Below, in pieces: positions 51,360 through 59,771 of a stretch of 64,000 bases of DNA. Every line of letters starts with the position of its first letter. Within the stretch, counting starts at the first letter, position 1. A program made the position numbers and the translations under genes. Origin of the DNA: Aeromicrobium sp. GTDB lineage: Bacteria > Actinomycetota > Coriobacteriia > Anaerosomatales > Anaerosomataceae. The notes beneath the pieces are model-generated. The model saw only the letters and a list, made by a program, of their open reading frames with translations. It ran no database searches and was not told the DNA's origin. The DNA lies in the NCBI GenBank assembly GCA_015351705.1, contig JADIIM010000043.1:1-64000 (forward strand). The letters are read 5' to 3'.

Positions 51360-53237
51360 CTATCCCAGCTCGGCGAGGATCGTGGCGATCCACAGCACGC
51401 CGGACGCGAAGGACAACGCGAGGTACACGCCGGTGCCGATCGCCATCGCGGTGATGGCGAGGCCCGTACCCGACACCCGCTTCCCGGCGATGCTGCGCTT
51501 GACCGCGGTGTGCCCGAGCAGTCCGCCGATGAGCACGGTCACCAGCGTCGCCACAGCGGTCACCGCCGCGAACGGCCAGGCGACCACCGGCTCGATGCCC
51601 GGGGCCACCAGGGCCAGGCCGAACGCGATGAGACCCGTGACCGCCGCCGCGACAAGCCCGATCGCTCCCTCGCGTGCGAGCCTCGTGCCGAGCGAGGGCC
51701 GCTCGTCCTCGTCCTCGCCTTCGATGAGCTCGGCGAGTGTGCGTGACGAGAGCTCCTCGGCGGTGCGCAGGAGCACCGGAAGCAGGATGAGTGAGAGCAC
51801 GAGCATGTCCAGGCCCACCGCGAAGGGCCCGCGGAAGGGGTTGCCGGGGGCGATGTCGCCGATCGGTGAGCGCACCGCCAGGAAGATCACGAACGCGATC
51901 GCCCACACCAGCATCCAGGCGCTGCGGCGGACCAGCCACCACCACGTGTTGGCGAGGGGACCGTGCTCGCGCGAGGTCCCGGTCGCCAGCGCCAGGTCCT
52001 CGGCGGACTCCTCCTCCATGACCTCCAGCGCATCGTCGACGGTGACGATGCCGAGGAGCTTGCCGGTCTCGTCCACGACCGGGAGCGCGAGCAGGTCGTA
52101 CTTGCTCATCGTCTCCGCGACCTCTTCCTGGTCGTCGTCCGGCCCCACCGAGGTCACGTCGCGGCTCACGATGTCGGCCACGGGCGTCTGTGGGTCGGAG
52201 ATCACGAGGTCGCGGAGCGAGATGACGCCCTCGAGGCGCCCGTCGTCCTCCACGACGTAGATGTAGTAGATGCCTTCGCGGTCGGCGGCCTCGGTCCGCA
52301 GGTACTCGATGACCTGCTGGACGCTCATCTCCTCGGTCACGGTGGTGACCTCGGGCGTCATGATGCCGCCGGCCGTCTTCTCGCGGTAGCCGAGGAGCGA
52401 GCGTACGGCGCGCGCCTCCTGCACCCCCATGAGGCGCAGGAGCGCCTCGGCCTTGTCGTACGGCAGGTCGCCGATGATGTCGGCGGCATCGTCAGGGTCC
52501 ATCTCCTCGAGGATGTCGCTCGCGCGCTGGCTGCCGAGGTCATCGATGACGTCGGCCTGGTACTCGTCCTCGAGCTCGGCCACGGTGAGCGCGGCCTGCA
52601 CGTTGTCGAGATGCTCGAACACGCGTGCGCGCTGTGAAGGCGTGAGCTGCTCGAGCACGTCGGCCACGTCGGCCGGGTGCAGCTCGTGCAGGCGCTTGTG
52701 CGTGACCGACAGACGCACGTGCGAGAGGTCGCGGTCGAGCAGGTCCATGTAGTTCCACGCGATGAGGTTCTCCGGCAGGTCGCTGCCGAGGAGACCGGCG
52801 ATCCGCGCGGCCGCGTTCTCCACGATCGGGTGAAGGCCGCGCAGGATCCCCCGGACGCCCACCTCGGCACCGAGCAGCCGCAGCTGTCCGCGGCTCTCGG
52901 AGAGCTTGAGGTCGTTGACGCGCACGACCTTCATGCCCTGTGTGTCGACGATCTGCTTGTTGAGCAGGTCACGGGCGAGCAGGAGCTCGTCGGGCTGCAG
53001 GTAGCTGAAGCGCAGCTCGGGCCAGCTTGCGCCCAGGACGATGCGCTCGTCGTCGACCGAGGCGACGAACTTGCGCCACGAGAGCATGAAGGGCGTCTTG
53101 TTGGGCCCGAGGAACGCGAGCGAGGTCACACGCGGGAAGACCTCGCCGGTCGCGATGGCCACGTCGCTGATCCGCCCGACGGTCTCGCCCTCGGCGTCCA
53201 CCACCGGCTTGCCCAGCATCTGGGTCAGGTAGAACAT
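51360..53237 (-). CDS. PRC-barrel/MgtE-like magnesium regulatory transporter protein
   Basis: A 625-residue protein. Order: two PRC-barrel-like segments (about 1-75 and 85-150), MgtE N-terminal superhelical domain (about 175-275; LHPADVADVLEQL, DPDDAADIIGDLP), two CBS domains (about 285-410; GGIMTPEVTTV, LLGIVTVDDALEVM) and about five membrane helices (about 435-625). MgtE homologues are Mg2+ channels gated by Mg2+ binding to the N and CBS domains. ATG 53237 is preceded by GGGAGGGAG; the frame's earlier ATG at 53276 lacks one. An M-box lies upstream and the NRMT gene follows after three bases. Confidence 0.9.
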   Translation of the reverse strand: MFYLTQMLGKPVVDAEGETVGRISDVAIATGEVFPRVTSLAFLGPNKTPFMLSWRKFVASVDDERIVLGASWPELRFSYLQPDELLLARDLLNKQIVDTQGMKVVRVNDLKLSESRGQLRLLGAEVGVRGILRGLHPIVENAAARIAGLLGSDLPENLIAWNYMDLLDRDLSHVRLSVTHKRLHELHPADVADVLEQLTPSQRARVFEHLDNVQAALTVAELEDEYQADVIDDLGSQRASDILEEMDPDDAADIIGDLPYDKAEALLRLMGVQEARAVRSLLGYREKTAGGIMTPEVTTVTEEMSVQQVIEYLRTEAADREGIYYIYVVEDDGRLEGVISLRDLVISDPQTPVADIVSRDVTSVGPDDDQEEVAETMSKYDLLALPVVDETGKLLGIVTVDDALEVMEEESAEDLALATGTSREHGPLANTWWWLVRRSAWMLVWAIAFVIFLAVRSPIGDIAPGNPFRGPFAVGLDMLVLSLILLPVLLRTAEELSSRTLAELIEGEDEDERPSLGTRLAREGAIGLVAAAVTGLIAFGLALVAPGIEPVVAWPFAAVTAVATLVTVLIGGLLGHTAVKRSIAGKRVSGTGLAITAMAIGTGVYLALSFASGVLWIATILAELG

Positions 53238-53272
53238 ATGGCTCCCTCCCGTCGGCACGTGGCCGGCAGGCT

Positions 53273-53319
53273 GCATCTGAGGGGGTCCCGGCCGCCGCTC
53301 AGATGCGGGAGCCGGGACC
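53273..53319 (-). repeat. Two interleaved 9-bp inverted repeats in the mgtE leader
   Basis: GCATCTGAG (53273-53281) pairs perfectly with CTCAGATGC (53298-53306), and GGTCCCGGC (53284-53292) pairs perfectly with GCCGGGACC (53311-53319). The arms alternate, so in RNA they can form either a pseudoknot or two exclusive hairpins. They end 36 bases upstream of the start codon at 53237 and lie after the M-box terminator. Confidence 0.75.
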
Positions 53320-53375
53320 TAGGGACTTGATGGAGTCACCGAGGTCCGTTTCTCTTGGCAACAGGTCTGACAGCA

Positions 53376-53413
53376 CGAAAGAAGCCCCTCATCGGGTTCG
53401 ACGGGGGACTTCA
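53376..53413 (-). terminator. Candidate Mg2+-controlled terminator of the M-box leader
   Basis: On the minus strand GAAGTCCCC (53413-53405) can pair with GGGGCTTC (53388-53381), with one bulged T, followed by TTTCG. It lies between the M-box aptamer and the mgtE-like gene, where the expression platform is expected. Confidence 0.6.
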
Positions 53414-53461
53414 CGGCGGCACACGCCAGAAACCACGCGGTCCATGACGCGGCCGCATCGC

Positions 53462-53665
53462 AGCTCCGTCCCTCGTCTGAGGTTTTGGCACTGTCCGACG
53501 TAGGGCGCACGCATCCGCGTGCGGCGGGCATGCCCGCCTTTGCAGTCCCAGCCACCTTAGCCGTCCCCTTAAGCCGGGGAGGGCTGTTCTACCCATTGGC
53601 GTCTCTCGACATTTCCGGGCAGTGGCCTGTGTTCGAACAGGAGCCGCACCTTAACGGATGGAGCT
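53462..53665 (-). promoter_or_regulatory. M-box (ykoK) magnesium riboswitch
   Basis: Read on the minus strand, the conserved M-box blocks appear in order: CCGTTAAGGTGCGGCTCCTG, then CACTGCCCGGAAATGTC, GACGCCAATGGGT, AAGGTGGCTGGGACTGCAAA and GGACAGTGCCAAAACCTC. The closing helix forms between AGCTCC (53665-53660) and GGAGCT (53467-53462). M-boxes bind Mg2+ and switch off magnesium-transporter genes when Mg2+ is plentiful, fitting the MgtE-like and NRMT genes downstream. A terminator hairpin follows. Confidence 0.93.
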
Positions 53666-53801
53666 CGCTCTCGTGTTGTCAACGCGCCCGCCAGGGGCGC
53701 AGTGCGATTGTAGGACTGGCGCCGGAAGCAGGCAAGAGCCCGCGGCGAGGCGCCTGAGGGCGTGGCGGTGCCGCTCCCGGCCGAGCGCGCCGGATTCCGC
53801 G
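53666..53801. other. Gene-free spacer upstream of the M-box
   Basis: 136 bases between the M-box 5' end and the stop of the HAD phosphatase gene. Read on the minus strand it contains TTGACA-like GTTGACAAC at about 53676-53684, a possible -35 for the magnesium operon, though a matching -10 17 bases on would fall in the M-box start. Nothing else is recognised. Confidence 0.3.
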
Positions 53802-54707
53802 CTAGCGGTCGTCACTCACCGCGGTCAGCCAGGCGTCAGCGAACTCGGCCCACCCCTCACCGCGCTCGGCGTGCGTCCGCCACACGTTCTCGCGCGTCCC
53901 GTTGGCGAGCCCGTCGCGGACGCCGTTGCTGCCGAGCGCATTGCCCACGAGCGCCATCACGCCCACCGCGCCCGCCATCTCCAGGTCCGTCGCCGAGTCG
54001 CCGATGGCCGCCGCGTGCTCGGGACCGAGGCCCCGGTGCGCGAGGTCGAGCATGATCGCACGTGCCTTGGAGACTCCGCGCGGCACCACGTGATACGCGT
54101 GCGGCGGCATGTCCCGACAGGTGAGCGTCCCGTAGCTCCGGAGCATGCCGTTGTCCACGAGGTCGAGCGGGAGCGGCAGTCCATCGAGCACGGTCTGCCC
54201 CTCGGCGGCGTCGAGACACCCGCGCAGCAGAAGCGAGACCTCGCGGTCCATCTGCCAGGGCGCGTAGTGCTCGATGCGGCCGGGGAAGGCCTCGATCAAC
54301 GCCTCGGCCGCCCCGACGCGGTTCATCGCGGCCACGGGCGTCTCTCCGTTTCCGAGCAGGTCGTCCGGCCATTGCCCGTGGTCCACGAGCGCTTCGGCGC
54401 GAAGACCGGTCCCGCGGACGATGATGCCACCGGCCTCGGCTATGTACGTGTGCCAGCCGAGGAGCTGGGTGAGCTCGCGCAGTTGCGGCCGCCCGCGACC
54501 CGAGACGGGGACGACGTCGAGCCCTTTGCGCGCGAGGGCGACGATACGCTCGGCCACCACGAGCGAGGGCGCACCGGCGGCGTCGCCCAGCACGCTGCCT
54601 CCGGGTGCGACGAGCGTGCCGTCGAGGTCGGTGTAGAGCACCCGGACCGTACGGAGCGCCTCGTGTGCTGCAGAGTCGGCGGAGATCAGGCGGACGTGGT
54701 CCGTCAT
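53802..54707 (-). CDS. HAD-superfamily phosphatase (Cof/MPGP-like)
   Basis: A 301-residue soluble phosphatase. HAD motif I is VLYTDLDGTLV near residue 25, motif II PVSGRGRPQ near 70, and motif IV GDSATDLEMAG near 250. The insertion pattern resembles C2-cap Cof-type or mannosyl-3-phosphoglycerate phosphatases; the substrate is not determinable. ATG 54707 starts the family-like sequence, and the open frame further upstream lies in the divergent GNAT gene. A short divergent promoter region with TATACT near 54743 separates them. Confidence 0.85.
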   Translation of the reverse strand: MTDHVRLISADSAAHEALRTVRVLYTDLDGTLVAPGGSVLGDAAGAPSLVVAERIVALARKGLDVVPVSGRGRPQLRELTQLLGWHTYIAEAGGIIVRGTGLRAEALVDHGQWPDDLLGNGETPVAAMNRVGAAEALIEAFPGRIEHYAPWQMDREVSLLLRGCLDAAEGQTVLDGLPLPLDLVDNGMLRSYGTLTCRDMPPHAYHVVPRGVSKARAIMLDLAHRGLGPEHAAAIGDSATDLEMAGAVGVMALVGNALGSNGVRDGLANGTRENVWRTHAERGEGWAEFADAWLTAVSDDR

Positions 54708-54809
54708 CAGGGAGGCTCCCTTCACGGGTTCGCGGACTATTCTATACTGAGCAGGCTTGAGTGCATGCGCCGGGCGCTGCAACGGCGCCACCCTGGAAGG
54801 ACGATCCGC

Positions 54810-55415
54810 GTGGACGAGACGGTCGATCTCCCCTATCCCCAGTACCGATGTGCCACGTGCGGCCGGGAGCTGCCGCTGACCGAGGCGCGCCTGACGGTCA
54901 CGTGCGGCGACCATCGGCCGGCGCGCGAGGACGCGGACGTCTCCGTGCGCCCGGCCACGCCCGCAGACCGGCACGACATCGAGGACATCTGCGACCAGGC
55001 GCTGGGGGAGACCGAGGTCGACGTCTTCGGCCGCACGTTCGACGTGCTCGCGGCGGAGAATCTCGTCGCCGTCGCCGAGGAGCGTTTCGCCGGGCTCATC
55101 TCGCTGGCCGGAGACGGTGGCGATCTCGGCATCGTGTTGCTGAGCGTCTACCCCGGCTTCCAGGGCAAGGGCGTGGGCTCGGCACTCGTGGAGGCCGCGG
55201 TCTCACGCGCCGCCGGGCGCGGGCTCCCGGCGGTCAAGGTTGCCGTGAGCAACGATGACGTCCCGTCCTTCTCGTTCTACCAGCGGCACGGGTTCGTGAT
55301 CGACAGCGTCGCGCGCGGCGTCCTCGCCGATCGGTACGGGTCGGCCGAGCCCGGCTTCTCGGGCATCCCCGTTCGCGATGAGATCCGGCTGCGCCGCCCG
55401 GTCGCTCCGCGCTGA
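54810..55415 (+). CDS. GNAT N-acetyltransferase with N-terminal zinc-ribbon-like segment
   Basis: A 201-residue protein. Residues about 10-35 carry CATCGRE ... CGDH, a possible zinc ribbon. The GNAT domain (about 48-190) shows VYPGFQGKGVGSALVEAAV for acetyl-CoA binding and SFSFYQRHGF near the end. GTG 54810 has GGAAGGA upstream; the ATG at 54765 in the same frame lacks one. Substrate unknown. The ABC importer genes follow. Confidence 0.82.
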   Translation: MDETVDLPYPQYRCATCGRELPLTEARLTVTCGDHRPAREDADVSVRPATPADRHDIEDICDQALGETEVDVFGRTFDVLAAENLVAVAEERFAGLISLAGDGGDLGIVLLSVYPGFQGKGVGSALVEAAVSRAAGRGLPAVKVAVSNDDVPSFSFYQRHGFVIDSVARGVLADRYGSAEPGFSGIPVRDEIRLRRPVAPR

Positions 55416-55449
55416 CGTCGTACGCTCCGCCACACGGAAGGACCCACGG

Positions 55450-56094
55450 ATGCTCCGCGATCCCGCCCGGTTTCCGCTGCTCGCGCTCGTATGCGCGTGC
55501 GTGACCGTGCTCGCCGCAGCGACGGGATGCTCCACGCTCGGCGGGACCGACACGCCGGCTGGCCCCGCGTTCGCCAACGTGACGCCGTCGTCGCTTGTGA
55601 TCGGCGCGCTGCCGGGCGATGTGCCCGGACCGCTTGGCGCCGCCGTCGAGCAGGGACTGTTCGACGCGCACGGCGTCGATGTGACGTTCGTGGAGCTGGC
55701 CACGCCCGCCGAGCGTGACGCAGCGCTCGCCGCGCGCTCGGTCGACGCCGTGATCGGCGACATCGCCTCCGGCGCGGCGCTCGAGGCCTCGGGGGCGCAG
55801 ATCACGCTCGCCGCGGTCGTGGACGACGGCGCCACCGTGGACCCGGCCGTCGGCTCGCGCGTGTTGATCGTCGCCGACGAGTACATCGCGCTGCCGGCCG
55901 GTATGCTCGCTGTGCGGGCGGTGCTCCGCGCGTGGGACGACGCGCTTGCCTCGATGCCGCCGGAGTCTCACACCTACCCGCTCGCTGCGCCACCGGCAGC
56001 GGCGGTCGTCGACCCGGTCCTCGCGTCGCTCGTGGCCGACGGCGTGATACCCGATGCGATCCGCTACGCCGACCTCGTTCTGGACCTGAGGTGA
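55450..56094 (+). CDS. Compact substrate-binding lipoprotein of a NitT/TauT-type ABC importer
   Basis: A 214-residue lipoprotein: signal and lipobox LAAATGC (Cys near residue 27), then a periplasmic-binding-like lobe (SLVIGALPGDVPGPLGAAVE, GLFDAHGVDVTFVEL, VDAVIGDIASGAAL). It is shorter than usual NMT1/ThiY/SsuA binding proteins (about 300 residues), so the second lobe is reduced. ATG 55450 has GGAAGGA upstream. The ATPase gene begins at once, so the three genes form an importer operon. Ligand unknown. Confidence 0.8.
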   Translation: MLRDPARFPLLALVCACVTVLAAATGCSTLGGTDTPAGPAFANVTPSSLVIGALPGDVPGPLGAAVEQGLFDAHGVDVTFVELATPAERDAALAARSVDAVIGDIASGAALEASGAQITLAAVVDDGATVDPAVGSRVLIVADEYIALPAGMLAVRAVLRAWDDALASMPPESHTYPLAAPPAAAVVDPVLASLVADGVIPDAIRYADLVLDLR

Positions 56095-56095
56095 T

Positions 56096-56884
56096 GTGGT
56101 GGCCGGCGTCGCGATCGAGGGGCTGAGCGTCACCTACGACGGCGTCGACCGCAGCGTCGACGCGCTCACATCGCTCGACCTCACCATCGCCGACGGCGAG
56201 CCGGTCGCCATCATCGGGCCGTCAGGCTGCGGCAAGTCCACGCTCCTGCTCGCGATCGCCGGCCTCGTCGCTCCCGCGGCCGGTCGCGTGTCCGTCGGCG
56301 GACGGTCCGTGGAAGGCCCACGACTGCACACTGCGCTCATCCTCCAGGACTTCGGTCTGCTGCCCTGGAAGACGGTCGCGCACAACGCCGCGCTCGGCCT
56401 CGAGATCCGCCGGGTCCCCGCACCCGAGCGGGAGCGCCGGGTGGCCGAGGCGCTCGAGCGCGTCGGTCTTGCCGAGTTCGCGCACGCCTATCCGGCCGAG
56501 CTGTCCGGCGGCATGCGTCAGCGGCTCGCCCTCGCCCGCGCGCTCGCGCTCGAGGCCGACCTGTTGCTGATGGACGAGCCGCTCTCCGCCCTCGACGCGC
56601 TGACGCGCGAGGACCTCCAGGGTCTGCTGCTGTCGGTCTGGCGCCAGCGGGCGCATACGTCGCTCCTGGTGACCCACTCCATCGAGGAGGCCGTCTTCCT
56701 CGGCCGCCGCGTGGTCGTGCTCACGCCACGTCCGGGACGGGTGGCCGCGGTGGTGGAGAACCCGCGCCAGGGCGATGAGGGCTTCCGCGACACGCCCGCG
56801 TTCTACGAGCGGTGCGCGGAACTGCGCGCGCTGCTTGCCGCCGAGGGCGCTTTTGACGACCGCGCGCTGACGGAGGCCGAGTGA
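56096..56884 (+). CDS. NitT/TauT-family ABC transporter ATP-binding protein
   Basis: A 262-residue ATPase. Walker A GPSGCGKST near residue 42, Q-loop LQDFGLLPW near 83, signature LSGGMRQR near 137, Walker B LLLMDEPLSALD near 158 and switch LLVTHSIEEA near 191. This pattern is that of nitrate/sulfonate/thiamine-precursor importers. GTG 56096 (or the next GTG) begins one base after the binding-protein stop, and its end overlaps the permease gene. Confidence 0.92.
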   Translation: MVAGVAIEGLSVTYDGVDRSVDALTSLDLTIADGEPVAIIGPSGCGKSTLLLAIAGLVAPAAGRVSVGGRSVEGPRLHTALILQDFGLLPWKTVAHNAALGLEIRRVPAPERERRVAEALERVGLAEFAHAYPAELSGGMRQRLALARALALEADLLLMDEPLSALDALTREDLQGLLLSVWRQRAHTSLLVTHSIEEAVFLGRRVVVLTPRPGRVAAVVENPRQGDEGFRDTPAFYERCAELRALLAAEGAFDDRALTEAE

Positions 56885-57639
56885 TGGGCGGCCTGACACG
56901 CCGGGTGCTCGGCTATGCGAGCGCCTCCCTCCTCCTGCTCGTGGGCTGGCATCTCGTGGCGGTCCTCATCGACTCGCCCGCCTTGCCCGGACCGGTGCCG
57001 GCACTTGCCGCGTTCGGCCGGCTGTTCGCCGCAACGCTTCTGCCGGAGGTGCTCGTGAGCGGATGGCGGGTCGCGATATCGATGGCGATCGGCACCGCGC
57101 TCGCGGTCCCGCTGGGTCTCGTCATCGGGAGAAGCCCCCGGCTCGACGCGGTCTGCGGGCCTCTGATCTTCCTGACGTATCCGGTCCCCAAGATCGTCTT
57201 CCTGCCGGTGCTGCTCGTGCTGCTGGGCATCGGGAGCCTCTCGAAGATCACGCTGATCACGCTGATCGTCTTCTTCCAGATCCTCGTGACGGCACGCGAC
57301 GCGGCCCGGGGCATCCCGGCTGCGAGCGTTCTGTCCGTGCGTTCGCTCGGCGCGGACCGCTGGCAGGTGTTCCGGCACGTGGTCGTTCCCGCCGCACTGC
57401 CCGACGTCTTCACCGCTCTGCGCATCAGCACGGGTACGGCGATCGCGGTGCTGTTCTTCACCGAGTCGATCGCGGGCACCGACGGCATCGGCTACTACAT
57501 CATCGATGCGTGGAGCCGTCTTGCGTACACCGACATGTTCGCCGGGATCGTGGCGATGGCGCTTCTCGGCGTGGTCCTGTACGAGGCCCTCGAGGTCGCC
57601 GAGGCGCGCATATGCCGATGGGCGCGCGTGGGGCGGTAG
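56881..57639 (+). CDS. NitT/TauT-family ABC transporter permease
   Basis: A 252-residue membrane protein with about six helices of the BPD_transp_1 type. The EAA-like coupling loop is near SVRSLGADRWQVFRHVVVPAALPDVF at about residues 148-173, and IAVLFFTESIAGTDGIGYYI follows. GTG 56881 overlaps the ATPase stop; ATG 56884 is one codon later. With the ATPase and compact lipoprotein it forms a complete importer. Confidence 0.92.
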   Translation: MMGGLTRRVLGYASASLLLLVGWHLVAVLIDSPALPGPVPALAAFGRLFAATLLPEVLVSGWRVAISMAIGTALAVPLGLVIGRSPRLDAVCGPLIFLTYPVPKIVFLPVLLVLLGIGSLSKITLITLIVFFQILVTARDAARGIPAASVLSVRSLGADRWQVFRHVVVPAALPDVFTALRISTGTAIAVLFFTESIAGTDGIGYYIIDAWSRLAYTDMFAGIVAMALLGVVLYEALEVAEARICRWARVGR

Positions 57640-57683
57640 GGCTTCGTTCTTCGCACTCCACCGAGCAGGCCCGGACGAGTAGG

Positions 57684-58799
57684 CTAAGGGGTCAGATTCA
57701 TCGGATGGCAGTTGAGGCACAGTCCGTCATACGTGGCCACCAGAAGCCTGCGGTTCGTCGATTCGTGTGGGAAGTTCTGAAAGCGCGGGTTGCCCGTGGC
57801 AGAAACCCCATCGAGTGATGGCGCGAAGGGCTCGGCGTCGCCCGTGGACCCATCTCCGGTCAGGACCCCGGCCGCGCGAGCGTCCTCGTGGCACTGCTGG
57901 CAGATCGGAGCGTGACCTGACTGTTCCGGAGTACGCGGGTACGGCATCAGGTACCCACGGTTCGAACCGCCCAGGCCGCCCCATGTTCCAAACTCGGCGT
58001 CCGGGAACCCGGTGATAGAGATGACCGTCTGGGACGTCGGCTCGTCGGACGCCAGGCGCGAGATGTAGCCGTAGTGGAACGGCGTGTCCGTGGTCGCTTC
58101 GGAGTCGACAGGATGACTGTGGGTCTCGACGGTATCCGGCCCGCGGCCCTGGTGGCACCCAAGGCACCAGTCTGAACCGTACGTGGTCACGGGCTCCTCG
58201 GCCATGCCGGGTCGTTGCCGCAGCAGCTTGCTGCTCGGCAAGGCGACCGGCTGCATGCTGTGTCGGATGCGGTCCCCGAGGAACAGGTCGACCGCCTCGG
58301 TCCCGTGAGGCGAATGGCAGTCGCTGCAGGTGAGGGTGCCGGAAAGACCCGAGAACGACATGCTGACCGGGCCGCCGGTCTCGGCGTCGCCACCCGGGAC
58401 GGTTCGGGTGCTATCGATGCTGTGCCCTGACGCCACGGCATCCGGGCCGAGCCGCGCGGCCACAGCGCCGTACACGCCGCGGCCCTGCGTGCCGTCGTGG
58501 CAGGTGAGGCAGGTGTCCGTGATAGTCGGGCCTGGCAATAGCGCCAGCGCTCCGGCCGGGGCGCTATGAACGCTGTGGCACACCGCGCACTTGCGCGACG
58601 TCGTGGTGTAGTGGCCATGTGGGCCGACATACCCCTGGAAGTCCGGCCACTGGTGGCAGGTGGGGCAGTTGGTCGCCCACTCTCCGGGTGCCGGGATCGT
58701 GCTGGTCGACTCATCGAACGCAGCCGCGGGGGTGACCCAAAGCACGGAGACCACTGCGAGGGCGGCGGCCAACAGGGTGGTCTTGGCACAACGGCGCAT
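57684..58799 (-). CDS. Secreted seven-haem c-type cytochrome
   Basis: A 371-residue exported protein: signal peptide about 1-27 (TTLLAAALAVVSVLW, cleavage near TPAAA), then seven CxxCH haem sites: CPTCH (45), CAVCH (71), CLTCH (97), CSDCH (158), CLGCH (212), CQQCH (300) and CLNCH (near 362). Spacing and the SPHGT-type motif after the fourth haem resemble NapC/NrfB-like or doubled-CXXCH cytochromes. It would carry electrons outside the membrane. The gene stands alone; TATACT on the minus strand near 58868 may be its -10. Confidence 0.93.
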   Translation of the reverse strand: MRRCAKTTLLAAALAVVSVLWVTPAAAFDESTSTIPAPGEWATNCPTCHQWPDFQGYVGPHGHYTTTSRKCAVCHSVHSAPAGALALLPGPTITDTCLTCHDGTQGRGVYGAVAARLGPDAVASGHSIDSTRTVPGGDAETGGPVSMSFSGLSGTLTCSDCHSPHGTEAVDLFLGDRIRHSMQPVALPSSKLLRQRPGMAEEPVTTYGSDWCLGCHQGRGPDTVETHSHPVDSEATTDTPFHYGYISRLASDEPTSQTVISITGFPDAEFGTWGGLGGSNRGYLMPYPRTPEQSGHAPICQQCHEDARAAGVLTGDGSTGDAEPFAPSLDGVSATGNPRFQNFPHESTNRRLLVATYDGLCLNCHPMNLTP

Positions 58800-58912
58800 G
58801 AGTCTATCCGTTCGCTGCTAGCGATCGAGTATCGTGGGTGCCACAGCGTAAGAGAACTTCAGTGAAGTATAGCCCATCACAACAGGGGCAGACAGCGCCT
58901 TCACCAGGGGAA

Positions 58913-59287
58913 TCAGCCGTCTAGCATACGCTCGACATGAGCACGCAGGTCCGCCGGCGTGAACGGCTTGGTCAGGTAATCGTTACATCCGAGCGATTCG
59001 CCGAGTGCGAGGTCGGCCTGCTGGGCCGCTGTGGTGAGCATCATGACCGGGATGTCGGCAGTCTCGGGGCGCTTGCGCATGAAGCGCAGGACCTCCCAGC
59101 CATCGAGCTTGGGCATGGTGACGTCGAGCAGCACGAGGTCAGGGGAGCGACTCAGCGCGAGCTCGAGCGCCTCCTCGCCGTCGATCGCCTCGATCAGCTC
59201 GTGGTCCAGCGAGCGCAGCGCGGCCTTGACCAGCATGCGGATCTGCTGATTGTCGTCAGCGGTCAGGATGACGCGTTGCGTCGTCAC
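58913..59287 (-). CDS. Single-domain response regulator (receiver)
   Basis: A 124-residue CheY-like protein. Acidic pocket ADDN near residue 9, phospho-accepting Asp in LVLLDVTMP near 54, Thr in MLTTAA and Lys in LTKPF near 106 are all present. GTG 59287 follows AAGGGG; the longer frame upstream lies in the preceding gene. There is no output domain. It is the last gene of the kinase-regulator operon. Confidence 0.9.
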   Translation of the reverse strand: MTTQRVILTADDNQQIRMLVKAALRSLDHELIEAIDGEEALELALSRSPDLVLLDVTMPKLDGWEVLRFMRKRPETADIPVMMLTTAAQQADLALGESLGCNDYLTKPFTPADLRAHVERMLDG

Positions 59288-59315
59288 GGCAGCCCCTTGC
59301 TCGTGCGGCGTCGTG

Positions 59316-59771
59316 TCAGTCCCGGTCGCGGTGCATGATCTCCACGATCTTGGAGAGCTTTGCCTCGCGCCTGCCGCGCTCGCGCTCGAACGCTTCACGC
59401 CGTGCCGGGTCGAGCATCGCCGAGATGTGATCCGCGACCTCGGAGGGCTTGAACGGCTTGGGCAGGTAGTCACTGTACGGGTCCGACGCGATCTCCCGGT
59501 GCTGCTCCTCGAAGGTCCCGGCTGCTGACAGGAAGAGGATCGGAGTCTCCTTCGTGTCCTCCTTCTGGCGCAGACGGTCGTGCACCTGATGGCCGGTGAG
59601 TCCGGGCATCATGACGTCGAGCACGATGAGGTCAGGTTTCTCGGCTGCGGCCATGCCCACGGCCTGTAGGCCGTCCTCGGCCTCGAGCACCTCGAATCCG
59701 CGGTTGGTGAGCGCCACGTTCAGCAGCTTTCGGATCGACGGCTCGTCATCGACGACGAGGATCTTCTTCAT
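59316..59771 (-). CDS. Response regulator receiver with short C-terminal tail
   Basis: A 151-residue protein: receiver domain (about 1-120) with VVDDEP, Asp in LIVLDVMMPG near 54, FLSAA and LPKPF, followed by a basic/acidic helical tail of about 30 residues (ARREAFERERGRREAKLSKI). ATG 59771 shares one base with the upstream stop (TGATG). The tail is too short for a known output domain. Confidence 0.9.
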   Translation of the reverse strand: MKKILVVDDEPSIRKLLNVALTNRGFEVLEAEDGLQAVGMAAAEKPDLIVLDVMMPGLTGHQVHDRLRQKEDTKETPILFLSAAGTFEEQHREIASDPYSDYLPKPFKPSEVADHISAMLDPARREAFERERGRREAKLSKIVEIMHRDRD

